Source: Perkinsus olseni
Taxonomy: Eukaryota > Perkinsozoa > Perkinsida > Perkinsidae
NCBI GenBank assembly: GCA_013115135.1
Contig: JABANP010000430.1
Coordinates: 1-45,848, forward strand
DNA: 45,848 nt
Direction: 5' to 3'
Numbering within the stretch: position 1 is the first letter of the stretch; every line of letters starts with the position of its first letter. The notes under the pieces are model-generated. The model was not told the origin of the DNA, did no database searches, and was given only the letters and a program-made list of their open reading frames with translations. Position numbers and translations under genes: made by a program. Below, piece by piece: positions 34,937-45,693 of the stretch.

Positions 34937-37400
34937 GATAAGTCTGTGTGATTACACGTGATGAGTTTCTGCCATGGCGATTGATCTGTGTTTGGGTGGG
35001 GGCCTCGAGGCACGCAAAGCCCTTTCTGAACACTCAAGCTGAATGTCCTCACAAGGGGGCTTATGTCTTGGCAAGACCGTTTCGGGAGATGTCTGTCTTT
35101 GGGAGAGTTTGTGTCTCACAAATATCTGAATGATTTTTTTCGATGGGATAACATATCTTGCAGTTGTTGCTCACTTCCGTGTTTTGGAAGGCGGCCGCCA
35201 CTGGTGGGCCTAAATGACATTCGATGCGACTGATGTAGAGAAGGAGCTGCACCAGTAGTATCCCAGGTTGATGCATGCAAGATACGGAATAGGACGGGTT
35301 CCGTAGATACTACCGCGCAGAGACGCAGGAGGAGTTTCGCCGTCGCGTGGAGAGCGTTGCTGATCTAGAAAGAGCTCTCAAGTTTGCTTTGTAAGTTCAC
35401 GGGCCGTGAATCACGGGGCCTCGCGTTGTGATCGAACAATACCGATAGGATAGATAGGGGTCGGCCGAGAAGTCGAGAAATCTGGGATCGGGGCCCCCGA
35501 TTCGGGGGAGATCGATTTTATCGCGAAATACCTGATTGAATTTTCCGCTCTCGAAAAGGTTTGTAGACCGTCAGCAAAAAGTTGTGAAGTTTCGTTAGAT
35601 CATCTAACTTAATGCCTGCGGTGCGAAATGGTTGTTTTCTCAGAGAGCAGAAATTTTTAATTACGTACAGGAGTGTTTTCTATCGAGGTTGTGCGCGCTG
35701 TCGTGTCGTAATGGCTTTCCTCCCTTGCAGGCAGTCTTCGGGCGCAAGTACTCCTACCAACCGAAGAGCCTCGCCAGGAACACCGGGTGGGGCAGGGCCG
35801 TGGGAAATAGAATTGTCGGACTTGTCTTGGTAGGAGGGTCTCCGGACGCAGCTGAAGTCAAGGCATCATCTCCGGCCGGCAGCACGTGTGAGAGCTGTTC
35901 TGCGTTTGAGGAGTCGACTGAGTCCATGTCCACTGACAAGGACCCGATTCTACTCGTATTTGGAAGTAATAGAAGACGGGTGTGTGGATTGAATTGCTGA
36001 TTGGGGCAAAGGCCACTGGCCTTCGGCCAGTCGGGGCTGGCGCAGCTCTCAGATTGGAAGAGCCAGCGGATTTTGCCCAAGCGAATCTGCATGAGCTTGA
36101 ATGTATCCCGCCCAATTCCTAGAGAAAAAGATAGGTCCATTAGACTCCTTCAATGTTCGACCCGCGGCCTTCACCGTTGGTGGAGTAGGTATTGTTTACA
36201 GCGCACGACGAGTGCTACATGAAACGCTCGTGGTAGCTGCTGTTACGAACGATTTGTTAGTCCACGGGGGTCTCCTCGTTATGTCACCTACCCTTGAAGG
36301 GGATGAGCCCTCACTGTGCCTCTTCTATCCTAGCGGATTCACTGAAGGGAATTCCCAAACCCGATAACCGTGACCAAAATCTCTGATCGGTCCATACACC
36401 GGCAAACCTGTATCAACTGGGTATGTTCAACTGGCTGGCTAGCATCTCTACGACTCGTACAATGGCCCTCGCGAGGACCCAGCACGGATCGCTTCGAGGG
36501 GCGCATGAGAGAGGAGGAAGCCCTCTCGAACGCTGAGTCGAATATTTCTAGGGCGGGCGCATACGGACAAGTCCATGGTGACACTGAAGTGCGCAGGACG
36601 AGTGAATCCCTTGCAATTTCACATTTGGCTACAGAACGCGTGAGAAGATGTTCTGGATGTGCCGTTTTCCTTCGGATAAGGGCCGGATGCTTCACTTTAC
36701 TGAAGGGCTTGAGGGAATGTGCTCCCACCTTCGACAACATCTGCGAATCCTACTACTCCAGTTCAGCGGCTATCATGTTGAAAACGCAGAGTCAAACATC
36801 TCAGGCCGCCAACTTGGCGGACTCGGACGGACTCATCGGCCGAATGAAGGGATTCCTATTCATTCACGGTGATGACATGAAGCTGTCAAGTGAACGGAAG
36901 TTGGAATGCGCAGCTCTGACGGAAGAAAGCTGGAAAGTGATCGGAAGATGGAAGCAAGCAGCAGTCATTCTGCCCATTCCTAACTGTGTGTCCTTATATG
37001 AGGAATGGAGCATCACTAGCTCAACTCATGAAGAGAAGGAATCGCCCTGTATCGCTCTCGAGGCGGGTGGAGCGGTTCAGCTGGGTCGAAGCAGGAAAAT
37101 ACCGCTAGGCCCAGTTGTGATGAGTGACACAGTTTTTAATGGCTACATTCTTCCTTGTTGAGGGTTCAGTGAAACATGAACCCGTACGCGTATGCATTCC
37201 TGCACGACATGCTGTTGATGATGGTGGTATAATACCACTGGTATCCAAGTAGCTCATCGAGCTGTTGGTGTGTTGAGAACTGCAGGAAAAGAAACAGCAT
37301 CCTGTGGGTGCTGCTGGTCAGCTCGGAGGACAAATTTGGAGCTCACGAGAAAATAGGAAAATCATTCAGTCGGTAGCTCGGCTATGGTATCTTTCGTCAG

Positions 37401-38019
37401 GTACTCTGATGGAGATCACCACCCCGACCTCGGACATCGACACGGTCGTGTTGGTGAGTGACGTCAAGCGTAGCGTCTACATGAAGCGAGTGCAGAAGGT
37501 GGGAATGGACGGGGGATGGTTTTCTGGGATTTTTCGAAGACGCGGTTGAATTATCTTTGCGTGGAAGTGGAGGGAAGAAGAATGAGCTTTGAGGCTCAAA
37601 GTTTGAGCTGAGATGATCAGCATGTACTATATGAAATCTGTGATGTCGTAATCTTGCGAGTGTAGGGGTATCCAGCATTGTTACACGAGTATCCGGTGTT
37701 ATGGTATGCTAGTTTGTGACAAAAAAATCCCCGCACAGTCGTACTGGTTCGTGGTTGGGCAGGTTGTTTCTCCTCGATAGGTCCTGACGGAGATGGAGCC
37801 CTTCCGATCGCATTGCGATGACTTCTCTCTTCTAGCTGACTCCCTCGTTCCCTACATAAAATGCTCGTAGTAGCGGCAAAGAAGGCGGCTGTGGCGATAC
37901 CTATTATTTGCAGGTACCGAGGGTATCCGGTGGATGTGCAGTTTGCGGTGATGCCGGGCTCGGTGTTGAAGGAGTGCCATGAAGCGATACAGGCTGAAGT
38001 GGCGGCGGAGGGCTCCCCG
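37401..38019 (+). pseudogene. Poly(A) polymerase, 5' exons only, cut by the element
   Basis: Exons equivalent to 27875-27972 and 28337-28494 lie at 37401-37498 and about 37862-38019, with the SDID and VDVQF active-site motifs intact. The following intron runs only to 38223, where the mobile element starts. Whether the gene is inactivated or merely carries a large intronic insertion depends on sequence beyond the window. Confidence 0.75.
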
Positions 38020-38223
38020 GTAAGAACGTAGCTATGTAGGTCATAGTAGAAGTAGATGTAGCTGATGCATGTACTCGACTAGAATTGTTAGAAATTTGGT
38101 ATTGAATAGACAGAATTCCTCCCGATAGAATTTGGTGCTCTGAACTGATAAATCCCTTGAAACAGTCCAACGCTGATAGAAATCGAGAAAACCGAAGCTC
38201 TCAACTGTTCTCATTACAACGCC

Positions 38224-38406
38224 AGATGAAATCAAAACACTTGACTCGCACGCTGCTCCCCCCGGCCCCCCGTCCAATGTTGCTTGAGACTGCCATGTTC
38301 GGCCAACCGGGTCATCGGCTCTCAACATTGGATGGGGGGTAGGGGGGGCTCGTCCGCAACAACTCAATGTTACCCACGCTTCTCACAATTACTTTTGCGT
38401 TTAACT
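38224..38406. repeat. Element segment A, copy 1, with long GC hairpin
   Basis: Left edge of the mobile element. At 38258-38347 the 25-base arms beginning CCCCCCGGCCCCCC and ending GGGGGGTAGGGGGG pair with three mismatches, enclosing a loop that can fold again (GCCATG/CATCGGC, CGG/CCG). The segment returns in the same orientation at 45694. Confidence 0.8.
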
Positions 38407-38589
38407 GCAGCAGACAGCTTCACGGATGCTGCTCTGGCCTGCGGAGTCGAAGACATGCCTTCGGAAAAGAACTGCAACTTCCTGCTCGCCGGGTTAATTG
38501 CTCTCAACTCGATAGCATCAAGGCCGATACACAAACTTATATATCGCATACCGAGCAGGCGAATACCCGACCGTCACCCGGAGTACGAG

Positions 38590-40145
38590 CTAGTCATTGT
38601 AGGACAGGATTAGTTTAGCAAAGCAGCTGCCACATGGGGGCAAATCTACTCGGCGATCTATAGGAATAGGATTGTTCAACGTTATCCACGCAAAACGTTC
38701 ATTTAGCATGCGGTTTTCTTCCTGAGATAGATGCCGACAGTTGAAAGGCCCCGGGACAGTTGCAATCACCGGGGCATCATCATAGTAAAGTACGTCGGCC
38801 CTATTAGAGGTCTTAGGGAGAGGCACCACGAACGGAGTCTTGCCTTCCAGAAAACAGAGGCAATCTGATATAGCGAAACCAGCCTGCTGCTGATAAACTC
38901 TGAAGTCGTCCAATACAAATATCTCAGGCTTGCACTCGTCCAGGATAGCCAGCGGATAGCTGCCGGACGACAGCCCGACAGCCTTGAACAAAACGGAGAT
39001 ATGTTTGATCAAGTAGCTTTTGCCACAGGCTGAGGGCCCCGCCAACATCAGGTTGTGGTTTCTGCTGCGACCATTTATGAGCGTGCGCCTGATGGCGCGA
39101 ACGAATGAGTGGACCGGCACTTCATTCCTGGTCAGAATAGTCTCGATAGCACTGGAGGTGACGCCGTTGCACGCACATACATCGGAATCGGCTGTCTCCT
39201 CCAAAATTTGCATCCGCGATTTGGATGCTCTTATCAGATCACGCTCCGCAGACTCCATCCCCCATATCCTCTTGAGCATAGTACCCGGTGTATCCCGGTG
39301 ATCCAGAATGAAGCTCTTCAGGTTTTTTTCTTTGCTGGCCGCAGCCAGAAACTCCCGCTCCGTCTTCAGTTTTCTGCTCACCACCCACCCCGCAATATCG
39401 CTCAGGCGACGGATTTTGCAACCTTCACCAGCTTCCTGTTTCTCGTCCACGATGCGCAGCTCCCGCTGTAGAGGTTCCGAGGGATACGGCGGATGACCCT
39501 CGCTCAAGAAGGGAGCAACATCTTCTTTGACGCAGTATTTATACGAGGCGAGATAGGATTTGAAGGCTTTGAAGCCCACGGCAACACGGTGGCGCAACAA
39601 CCAGCGCGCTATTCTTCTCCAGCGGTGCCGACGAGAAGACCTGGTTGCGGCGTGATAGTGAGTTTTGGAGTCGGAATGCTTTTCACTGGCGACGCAAAAG
39701 TAGAGTAAGGGCACGTCATGCTCTTTGAAGGCTTCTTGAATGACCTTGCCGAAGTCTGCTTTGGTCAAATCCAGTTCTGGCCGCAGCAGTGATTCACTGC
39801 CATCGCATGGGTGAGACCATGTTATTAGATAGAAGCAAGAGTAGTCTGGTGACGCTCGCAACGGAGCATCATTGGGGATATTGGAAGCCAGATAAACCGT
39901 ATTGCTGAGTCTGACACGACGCAGAATGCGTACGTCTCTAGCACGTGTGCGTGCTTTCCGACTAGAAGTGCCCCAGATCTTCTACCTGTGATCCTTCTCC
40001 AACTGCCTGAGTGCCAAAAATGGTAACCTGGCTACTGTCCGGAATTATGAAGTCCCCAATGGATGCAGTATCTTCCGGCTCCCGCAGCGCCGCTTGGCGG
40101 CTGACTCGGTGAAGAGGCGACCGCTTCGATGTCGAGATACTCCAT
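38590..40145 (-). CDS. Rep protein: HUH endonuclease plus SF3 helicase, copy 1
   Basis: By family, nicks an origin, stays joined to the 5' end and unwinds DNA for rolling-circle replication. The 423-codon frame 38590-39861 shows motif I-like CFYLITW, motif II HYH (KTHYHAATR), motif III YCVK with the nicking Tyr, Walker A GPSACGKS, Walker B FVLDDF and a motif C-like VIATVPG. Length and order match circular single-stranded DNA replicons rather than Helitrons, which use a Pif1 helicase. No ATG opens this frame; the start probably lies in an upstream exon, 39986-40145, spliced over a 75-base intron (39911-39985, GTAGAA...GTCAG). Copy 1 has an extra base in that exon and another just after the acceptor, so only the main frame is intact here. 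Confidence 0.8.
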
Positions 40146-40162
40146 TGCGAGGAAAAATCTGA

Positions 40163-40255
40163 TATTTTGATCAAATGATCAGCTGATTATTATATAGATA
40201 TATTTTTATATTCTACAGATTTTCAGTTGTTCGATCGATCAATTGATCAATTCGC
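40163..40255. promoter_or_regulatory. AT-rich GATC-repeat region upstream of rep
   Basis: Just upstream of the rep ATG. Five GATC tetramers sit in two clusters (TTTTGATCAAATGATCAGC and GATCGATCAATTGATC) around a very AT-rich core. This could be promoter, Rep-binding iterons, or both. Identical sequence in copy 2 at about 43805-43897. Confidence 0.4.
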
Positions 40256-40384
40256 GCGAAACGGTCTGGGCGTACTATCCCTTCACGGGTCGATGAGTGC
40301 AAACAGCAAGAAGGAAGAATAAGTCCATCTTGTATTGCGGAAGCGTTGATACAATTCGCTGATCATGAAACACACCGCCCTCCA

Positions 40385-40434
40385 GTCGATGAGAGAGCTG
40401 CGCTCGGGACGTATATCACACGGCTCTCATCGAC
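40385..40434. other. Stem-loop, possible replication origin
   Basis: Perfect 11-bp arms GTCGATGAGAG / CTCTCATCGAC enclose about 28 bases containing GACGTATATCAC. It lies between the rep and transposase genes, where circular single-stranded DNA replicons often keep the origin. The usual nonanucleotide ending TATTAC is not in the loop; a CTATATTAC sequence lies about 10 bases outside. Copy 2 at 44028-44077. Confidence 0.45.
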
Positions 40435-40895
40435 GCCCTGCTATATTACTATAACAAATAAAACGCAACAATTTTTCTTCGAAACATACAGAGTACTTCT
40501 CATCCACAGCGATTGATGGTAGTTGGGTAGCTATATTCACGCTGTATCGAGAGATAATGCCGATAGGACGCCACTCATGGAATAGAGTAACATGATGGGT
40601 CACGAGCACGAGTGACTGAAGAGAAAGGCCTGAAATGCCGAAAGAGTTTGGACAGCACATCCGATGGAAGACCTGACGTACCTCGTGCTATGACACCCTT
40701 TTAAGACGATAAACGTCAATCTTTGGGGATATCGGCTTGCCCGACAAGCTGCGTCGTAGGCGCATAATCTTCAAGGGCGTAGAACGTAACCAATACTATT
40801 ATTGACTTGACATGAGCTGGCGGAATAAGAGCCTAAGAGACAAATACATGCTATGTGTGATGGAGCGGAGATTGCAACGGGTGGGTTACCAAAGG
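40435..40895. other. Spacer between transposase and origin-like region
   Basis: No recognised gene. A minus-strand frame of 77 codons (40427-40660) is identical in copy 2 but has no known motif. Confidence 0.5.
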
Positions 40896-41961
40896 CTAGT
40901 AGTCGATTAAGCCGCCACGAGTAGCCAGGAGAGCCTGTAGTCTTCTCGGCATCGTATTTATCAAGCTGTTGGTATCAATAGACCGGAAGATACGGCGGAC
41001 TCTATCAATAAAGTCGGCTTCGGTTGTACACGGACGGCTAGCCATCGCTTCGGCACGAAGGCGGCCTTTCAATGCGCTGAACGCATTTTCAATTGGGTTG
41101 ATGTCAGGGCTGCGTACCGGATATGCAGCATATTTGCATCCTGCCCTCTCCAAAACCTGTATACAGGATTTTGTCCTTTGACTCGCGAAATTATCCGCGA
41201 TGATAACCTTGCGGTTATCGTGGTTCTTCTTGCATCTTTCCTGCAACCTCGGAATAGCATCCCGCTGCAACACTTCGCAATACGATGCTGCAGAACTATC
41301 CCTGATCTTAACGATATCTGATTGCTGGCCGTATCCAATCATCCCGACGAACTTCACCTTACAGCTGCATGAAAAGCAGCTTTTGAATGTATCAGCAGCC
41401 AGCGTTGGATGTGTCCAGGTTCGCTCTCGGGCACTGGCCCGGGTACCATGCTTGTCGAAGCCTATCGATACACCATCAAGATATAAGCCGATACCGTGAC
41501 GAAAGAATTTCAGCACCTCAGACCGCTTCCCGCCGCACCGCTTCAGAATATCACGTGCCCATTTTAGTCGGGGCCGCTCTATCGCCGTGTTTGGGCAAAA
41601 CTCGGCGGACTGTCTTCCGGCATTTCCAGGAGCTGCTTCTGAGGAGCCGCAGAAAGGTGTCGTACGATATCGGGGCATTGTTGGAGTTGTAGAAGGCTTT
41701 TGCGGTGATATGTGGCTGCCGATGTTTGGCCGCATTGAACGATCTCAACAGTGCTCGCCGCTCCCTCTCAGAGAGAATGTGTGGACGGCCTAATGTACGG
41801 TTCTGTCGGGCTCTGGCTTTCTGCGCTCCTCGACGAGTAGACTGACTTCGACAAACCCGCGACACCGAACTCTGGCTCCGCCCGATGAGCTGGCTAATCG
41901 CCCGCGTAGAGTGACCGAGGCGGTGAAGTGTAGTGATATCATGCCTTTCTGCGGCAGTCAA
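40896..41961 (-). CDS. Tc1/mariner-type DD34E transposase, copy 1
   Basis: Cuts and pastes DNA through a three-acid RNase H-like site. The N-terminal frame (41961-41551) has paired helix-turn-helix motifs (LHRLGHSTRAISQLIGRSQS; then TAKAFYN...SYDTFLRLL). The catalytic frame (41735-40896) has LYLDGVS (first Asp), IIADNFASQ (second Asp) and SPDINPIENAF (Glu), with 34 residues between the last two, plus RLKWARD before the core. The two frames overlap and need a +1 shift at CCC-AAA (41590-41595); copy 2 has the same sequence. No ATG precedes the N-terminal frame; a strong acceptor (TTTTTTTCTTCAG, near 42000) suggests an upstream exon, perhaps in A. Otherwise intact. Confidence 0.88.
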
Positions 41962-42233
41962 GAAGAAGCTGTACGGTGCCGCATGTATCGCCCGTCCTGA
42001 AGAAAAAAAGAATGACTGCGCACAAAACTGCCGACAGACCGCGTGCTGCAGCAGCAGACAGCTTCACGGATGCTGCTCTGGCCTGCGAAGTCGAAGACAT
42101 GCCTTCGGAAAAGAACTGCAACTTCCTGCTCGCCGGGTTAATTGCTCTCAACTCGATAGCATCAAGGCCGATACACAAACTTATATATCGCATACCGAGC
42201 AGGCGAATACCCGACCGTCACCCGGAGTACGAG

Positions 42234-43788
42234 CTAGTCATTGTAGGACAGGATTAGTTTAGCAAAGCAGCTGCCACATGGGGGCAAATCTACTCGGCGA
42301 TCTATAGGAATAGGATTGTTCAACGTTATCCACGCAAAACGTTCATTTAGCATGCGGTTTTCTTCCTGAGATAGATGCCGACAGTTGAAAGGCCCCGGGA
42401 CAGTTGCAATCACCGGGGCATCATCATAGTAAAGTACGTCGGCCCTATTAGAGGTCTTAGGGAGAGGCACCACGAACGGAGTCTTGCCTTCCAGAAAACA
42501 GAGGCAATCTGATATAGCGAAACCAGCCTGCTGCTGATAAACTCTGAAGTCGTCCAATACAAATATCTCAGGCTTGCACTCGTCCAGGATAGCCAGCGGA
42601 TAGCTGCCGGACGACAGCCCGACAGCCTTGAACAAAACGGAGATATGTTTGATCAAGTAGCTTTTGCCACAGGCTGAGGGCCCCGCCAACATCAGGTTGT
42701 GGTTTCTGCTGCGACCATTTATGAGCGTGCGCCTGATGGCGCGAACGAATGAGTGGACCGGCACTTCATTCCTGGTCAGAATAGTCTCGATAGCACTGGA
42801 GGTGACGCCGTTGCACGCACATACATCGGAATCGGCTGTCTCCTCCAAAATTTGCATCCGCGATTTGGATGCTCTTATCAGATCACGCTCCGCAGACTCC
42901 ATCCCCCATATCCTCTTGAGCATAGTACCCGGTGTATCCCGGTGATCCAGAATGAAGCTCTTCAGGTTTTTTTTCTTTGCTGGCCGCAGCCAGAAACTCC
43001 CGCTCCGTCTTCAGTTTTCTGCTCACCACCCACCCCGCAATATCGCTCAGGCGACGGATTTTGCAACCTTCACCAGCTTCCTGTTTCTCGTCCACGATGC
43101 GCAGCTCCCGCTGTAGAGGTTCCGAGGGATACGGCGGATGACCCTCGCTCAAGAAGGGAGCAACATCTTCTTTGACGCAGTATTTATACGAGGCGAGATA
43201 GGATTTGAAGGCTTTGAAGCCCACGGCAACACGGTGGCGCAACAACCAGCGCGCTATTCTTCTCCAGCGGTGCCGACGAGAAGACCTGGTTGCGGCGTGA
43301 TAGTGAGTTTTGGAGTCGGAATGCTTTTCACTGGCGACGCAAAAGTAGAGTAAGGGCACGTCATGCTCTTTGAAGGCTTCTTGAATGACCTTGCCGAAGT
43401 CTGCTTTGGTCAAATCCAGTTCTGGCCGCAGCAGTGATTCACTGCCATCGCATGGGTGAGACCATGTTATTAGATAGAAGCAAGAGTAGTCTGGTGACGC
43501 TCGCAACGGAGCATCATTGGGGATATTGAAGCCAGATAAACCGTATTGCTGAGTCTGACACGACGCAGAATGCGTACGTCTCTAGCACGTGTGCGTGCTT
43601 TCCGACTAGAAGTGCCCCAGATCTTCTACCTGTGATCCTTCTCCAACTGCCTGAGTGCCAAAAATGGTAACCTGGCTACTGTCCGGAATTATGAAGTCCC
43701 CAATGGATGCAGTATCTTCCGGCCCCGCAGCGCCGCTTGGCGGCTGACTCGGTGAAGAGGCGACCGCTTCGATGTCGAGATACTCCAT
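42234..43788 (-). CDS. Rep protein, copy 2, frame-broken in the middle
   Basis: Here the upstream exon is clean: ATG at 43788, 53 codons to 43630 (acidic, Ser/Pro-rich, no domain), then a 75-base intron (43555-43629). The acceptor leads in phase into the Rep frame, so copy 2 supports the spliced start that copy 1 obscures. The endonuclease half (to about 42975) and the helicase half (to 42234) are separated by one extra T in a run at 42967-42974 (eight here, seven in copy 1). All HUH, Walker A and Walker B motifs remain. Confidence 0.75.
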
Positions 43789-44538
43789 TGCGAGGAAAAA
43801 TCTGATATTTTGATCAAATGATCAGCTGATTATTATATAGATATATTTTTATATTCTACAGATTTTCAGTTGTTCGATCGATCAATTGATCAATTCGCGC
43901 GAAACGGTCTGGGCGTACTATCCCTTCACGGGTCGATGAGTGCAAACAGCAAGAAGGAAGAATAAGTCCATCTTGTATTGCGGAAGCGTTGATACAATTC
44001 GCTGATCATGAAACACACCGCCCTCCAGTCGATGAGAGAGCTGCGCTCGGGACGTATATCACACGGCTCTCATCGACGCCCTGCTATATTACTATAACAA
44101 ATAAAACGCAACAATTTTTCTTCGAAACATACAGAGTACTTCTCATCCACAGCGATTGATGGTAGTTGGGTAGCTATATTCACGCTGTATCGAGAGATAA
44201 TGCCGATAGGACGCCACTCATGGAATAGAGTAACATGATGGGTCACGAGCACGAGTGACTGAAGAGAAAGGCCTGAAATGCCGAAAGAGTTTGGACAGCA
44301 CATCCGATGGAAGACCTGACGTACCTCGTGCTATGACACCCTTTTAAGACGATAAACGTCAATCTTTGGGGATATCGGCTTGCCCGACAAGCTGCGTCGT
44401 AGGCGCATAATCTTCAAGGGCGTAGAACGTAACCAATACTATTATTGACTTGACATGAGCTGGCGGAATAAGAGCCTAAGAGACAAATACATGCTATGTG
44501 TGATGGAGCGGAGATTGCAACGGGTGGGTTACCAAAGG

Positions 44539-45606
44539 CTAGTAGTCGATTAAGCCGCCACGAGTAGCCAGGAGAGCCTGTAGTCTTCTCGGCATCGTAT
44601 TTATCAAGCTGTTGGTATCAATAGACCGGAAGATACGGCGGACTCTATCAATAAAGTCGGCTTCGGTTGTACACGGACGGCTAGCCATCGCTTCGGCACG
44701 AAGGCGGCCTTTCAATGCGCTGAACGCATTTTCAATTGGGTTGATGTCAGGGCTGCGTACCGGATATGCAGCATATTTGCATCCTGCCCTCTCCAAAACC
44801 TGTATACAGGATTTTTGTCCTTTGACTCGCGAAATTATCCGCGATGATAACCTTGCGGTTATCGTGGTTCTTCTTGCATCTTTCCTGCAACCTCGGAATA
44901 GCATCCCGCTGCAACACTTCGCAATACGATGCTGCAGAACTATCCCTGATCTTAACGATATCTGATTGCTGGCCGTATCCAATCATCCCGACGAACTTCA
45001 CCTTACAGCTGCATGAAAAGCAGCTTTTTGAATGTATCAGCAGCCAGCGTTGGATGTGTCCAGGTTCGCTCTCGGGCACTGGCCCGGGTACCATGCTTGT
45101 CGAAGCCTATCGATACACCATCAAGATATAAGCCGATACCGTGACGAAAGAATTTCAGCACCTCAGACCGCTTCCCGCCGCACCGCTTCAGAATATCACG
45201 TGCCCATTTTAGTCGGGGCCGCTCTATCGCCGTGTTTGGGCAAAACTCGGCGGACTGTCTTCCGGCATTTCCAGGAGCTGCTTCTGAGGAGCCGCAGAAA
45301 GGTGTCGTACGATATCGGGGCATTGTTGGAGTTGTAGAAGGCTTTTGCGGTGATATGTGGCTGCCGATGTTTGGCCGCATTGAACGATCTCAACAGTGCT
45401 CGCCGCTCCCTCTCAGAGAGAATGTGTGGACGGCCTAATGTACGGTTCTGTCGGGCTCTGGCTTTCTGCGCTCCTCGACGAGTAGACTGACTTCGACAAA
45501 CCCGCGACACCGAACTCTGGCTCCGCCCGATGAGCTGGCTAATCGCCCGCGTAGAGTGACCGAGGCGGTGAAGTGTAGTGATATCATGCCTTTCTGCGGC
45601 AGTCAA
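44539..45606 (-). pseudogene. DD34E transposase, copy 2, frame-broken
   Basis: Same N-terminal frame (45606-45196) and same +1 site (45235-45240) as copy 1, plus two further one-base insertions in homopolymers (near 44813 and 45025) that split the catalytic domain. All three catalytic residues are still encoded. The extra breaks look like sequencing error or very recent decay. Confidence 0.75.
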
Positions 45607-45693
45607 GAAGAAGCTGTACGGTGCCGCATGTATCGCCCGTCCTGAAGAAAAAAAGAATGACTGCGCACAAAACTGCCGACAGACCGCGTGCTG

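Larger units (their letters stand above)
31621..38223 (+). repeat. Tandem duplication, unit 2 (interrupted)
   Basis: Second copy of 22141-28698. It ends at ...ACAACGCC, where copy 1 continues TCGTTAAG but this copy enters the mobile element. If the tandem model is right, the missing 2.9 kb (poly(A) polymerase from 29240 on) lies beyond the window, past the element. Confidence 0.8.
38407..42050 (-). mobile_element. Composite element unit B1 (Rep + DD34E transposase)
   Basis: A 3,644-bp unit repeated directly at 42051-45693. Apart from one substitution seen near 38443/42087 (GGA vs GAA), the differences I found are one-base indels. On the minus strand it carries a Tc1/mariner-type transposase (41961 to 40896), a 750-bp spacer with possible origin signals, and a Rep protein (40145 to 38590). 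Junctions with A and between B units fall at CTGCAG/CAG sequence. I found no long terminal inverted repeats or TA target duplication. It could be one element, or a transposon nested in a Rep replicon that was then amplified. Confidence 0.8.
42051..45693 (-). mobile_element. Composite element unit B2
   Basis: Direct repeat of B1, following it without an A segment. Its junction with B1 is GCTGCAG|CAGCAGACAG. The same genes are present with different indels. Confidence 0.8.

Noticed and set aside
38224..38406. Segment A as a long terminal repeat of a retrovirus-like element
   Set aside because: No TG...CA ends, primer-binding site or polypurine tract; the unit encodes Rep and a DDE transposase, with no reverse transcriptase.
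38367..38618. Plus-strand frame of about 70 codons at the B-unit start, conserved in B2
   Set aside because: Overlaps the 3' end of rep on the other strand and has no motif; conservation is trivial between near-identical copies.
38590..39861. Helitron origin for the Rep protein
   Set aside because: The helicase has SF3 spacing (GPSACGKS then FVLDDF in about 420 residues), not the Pif1-type helicase of Helitrons, and no CTRR end was found.
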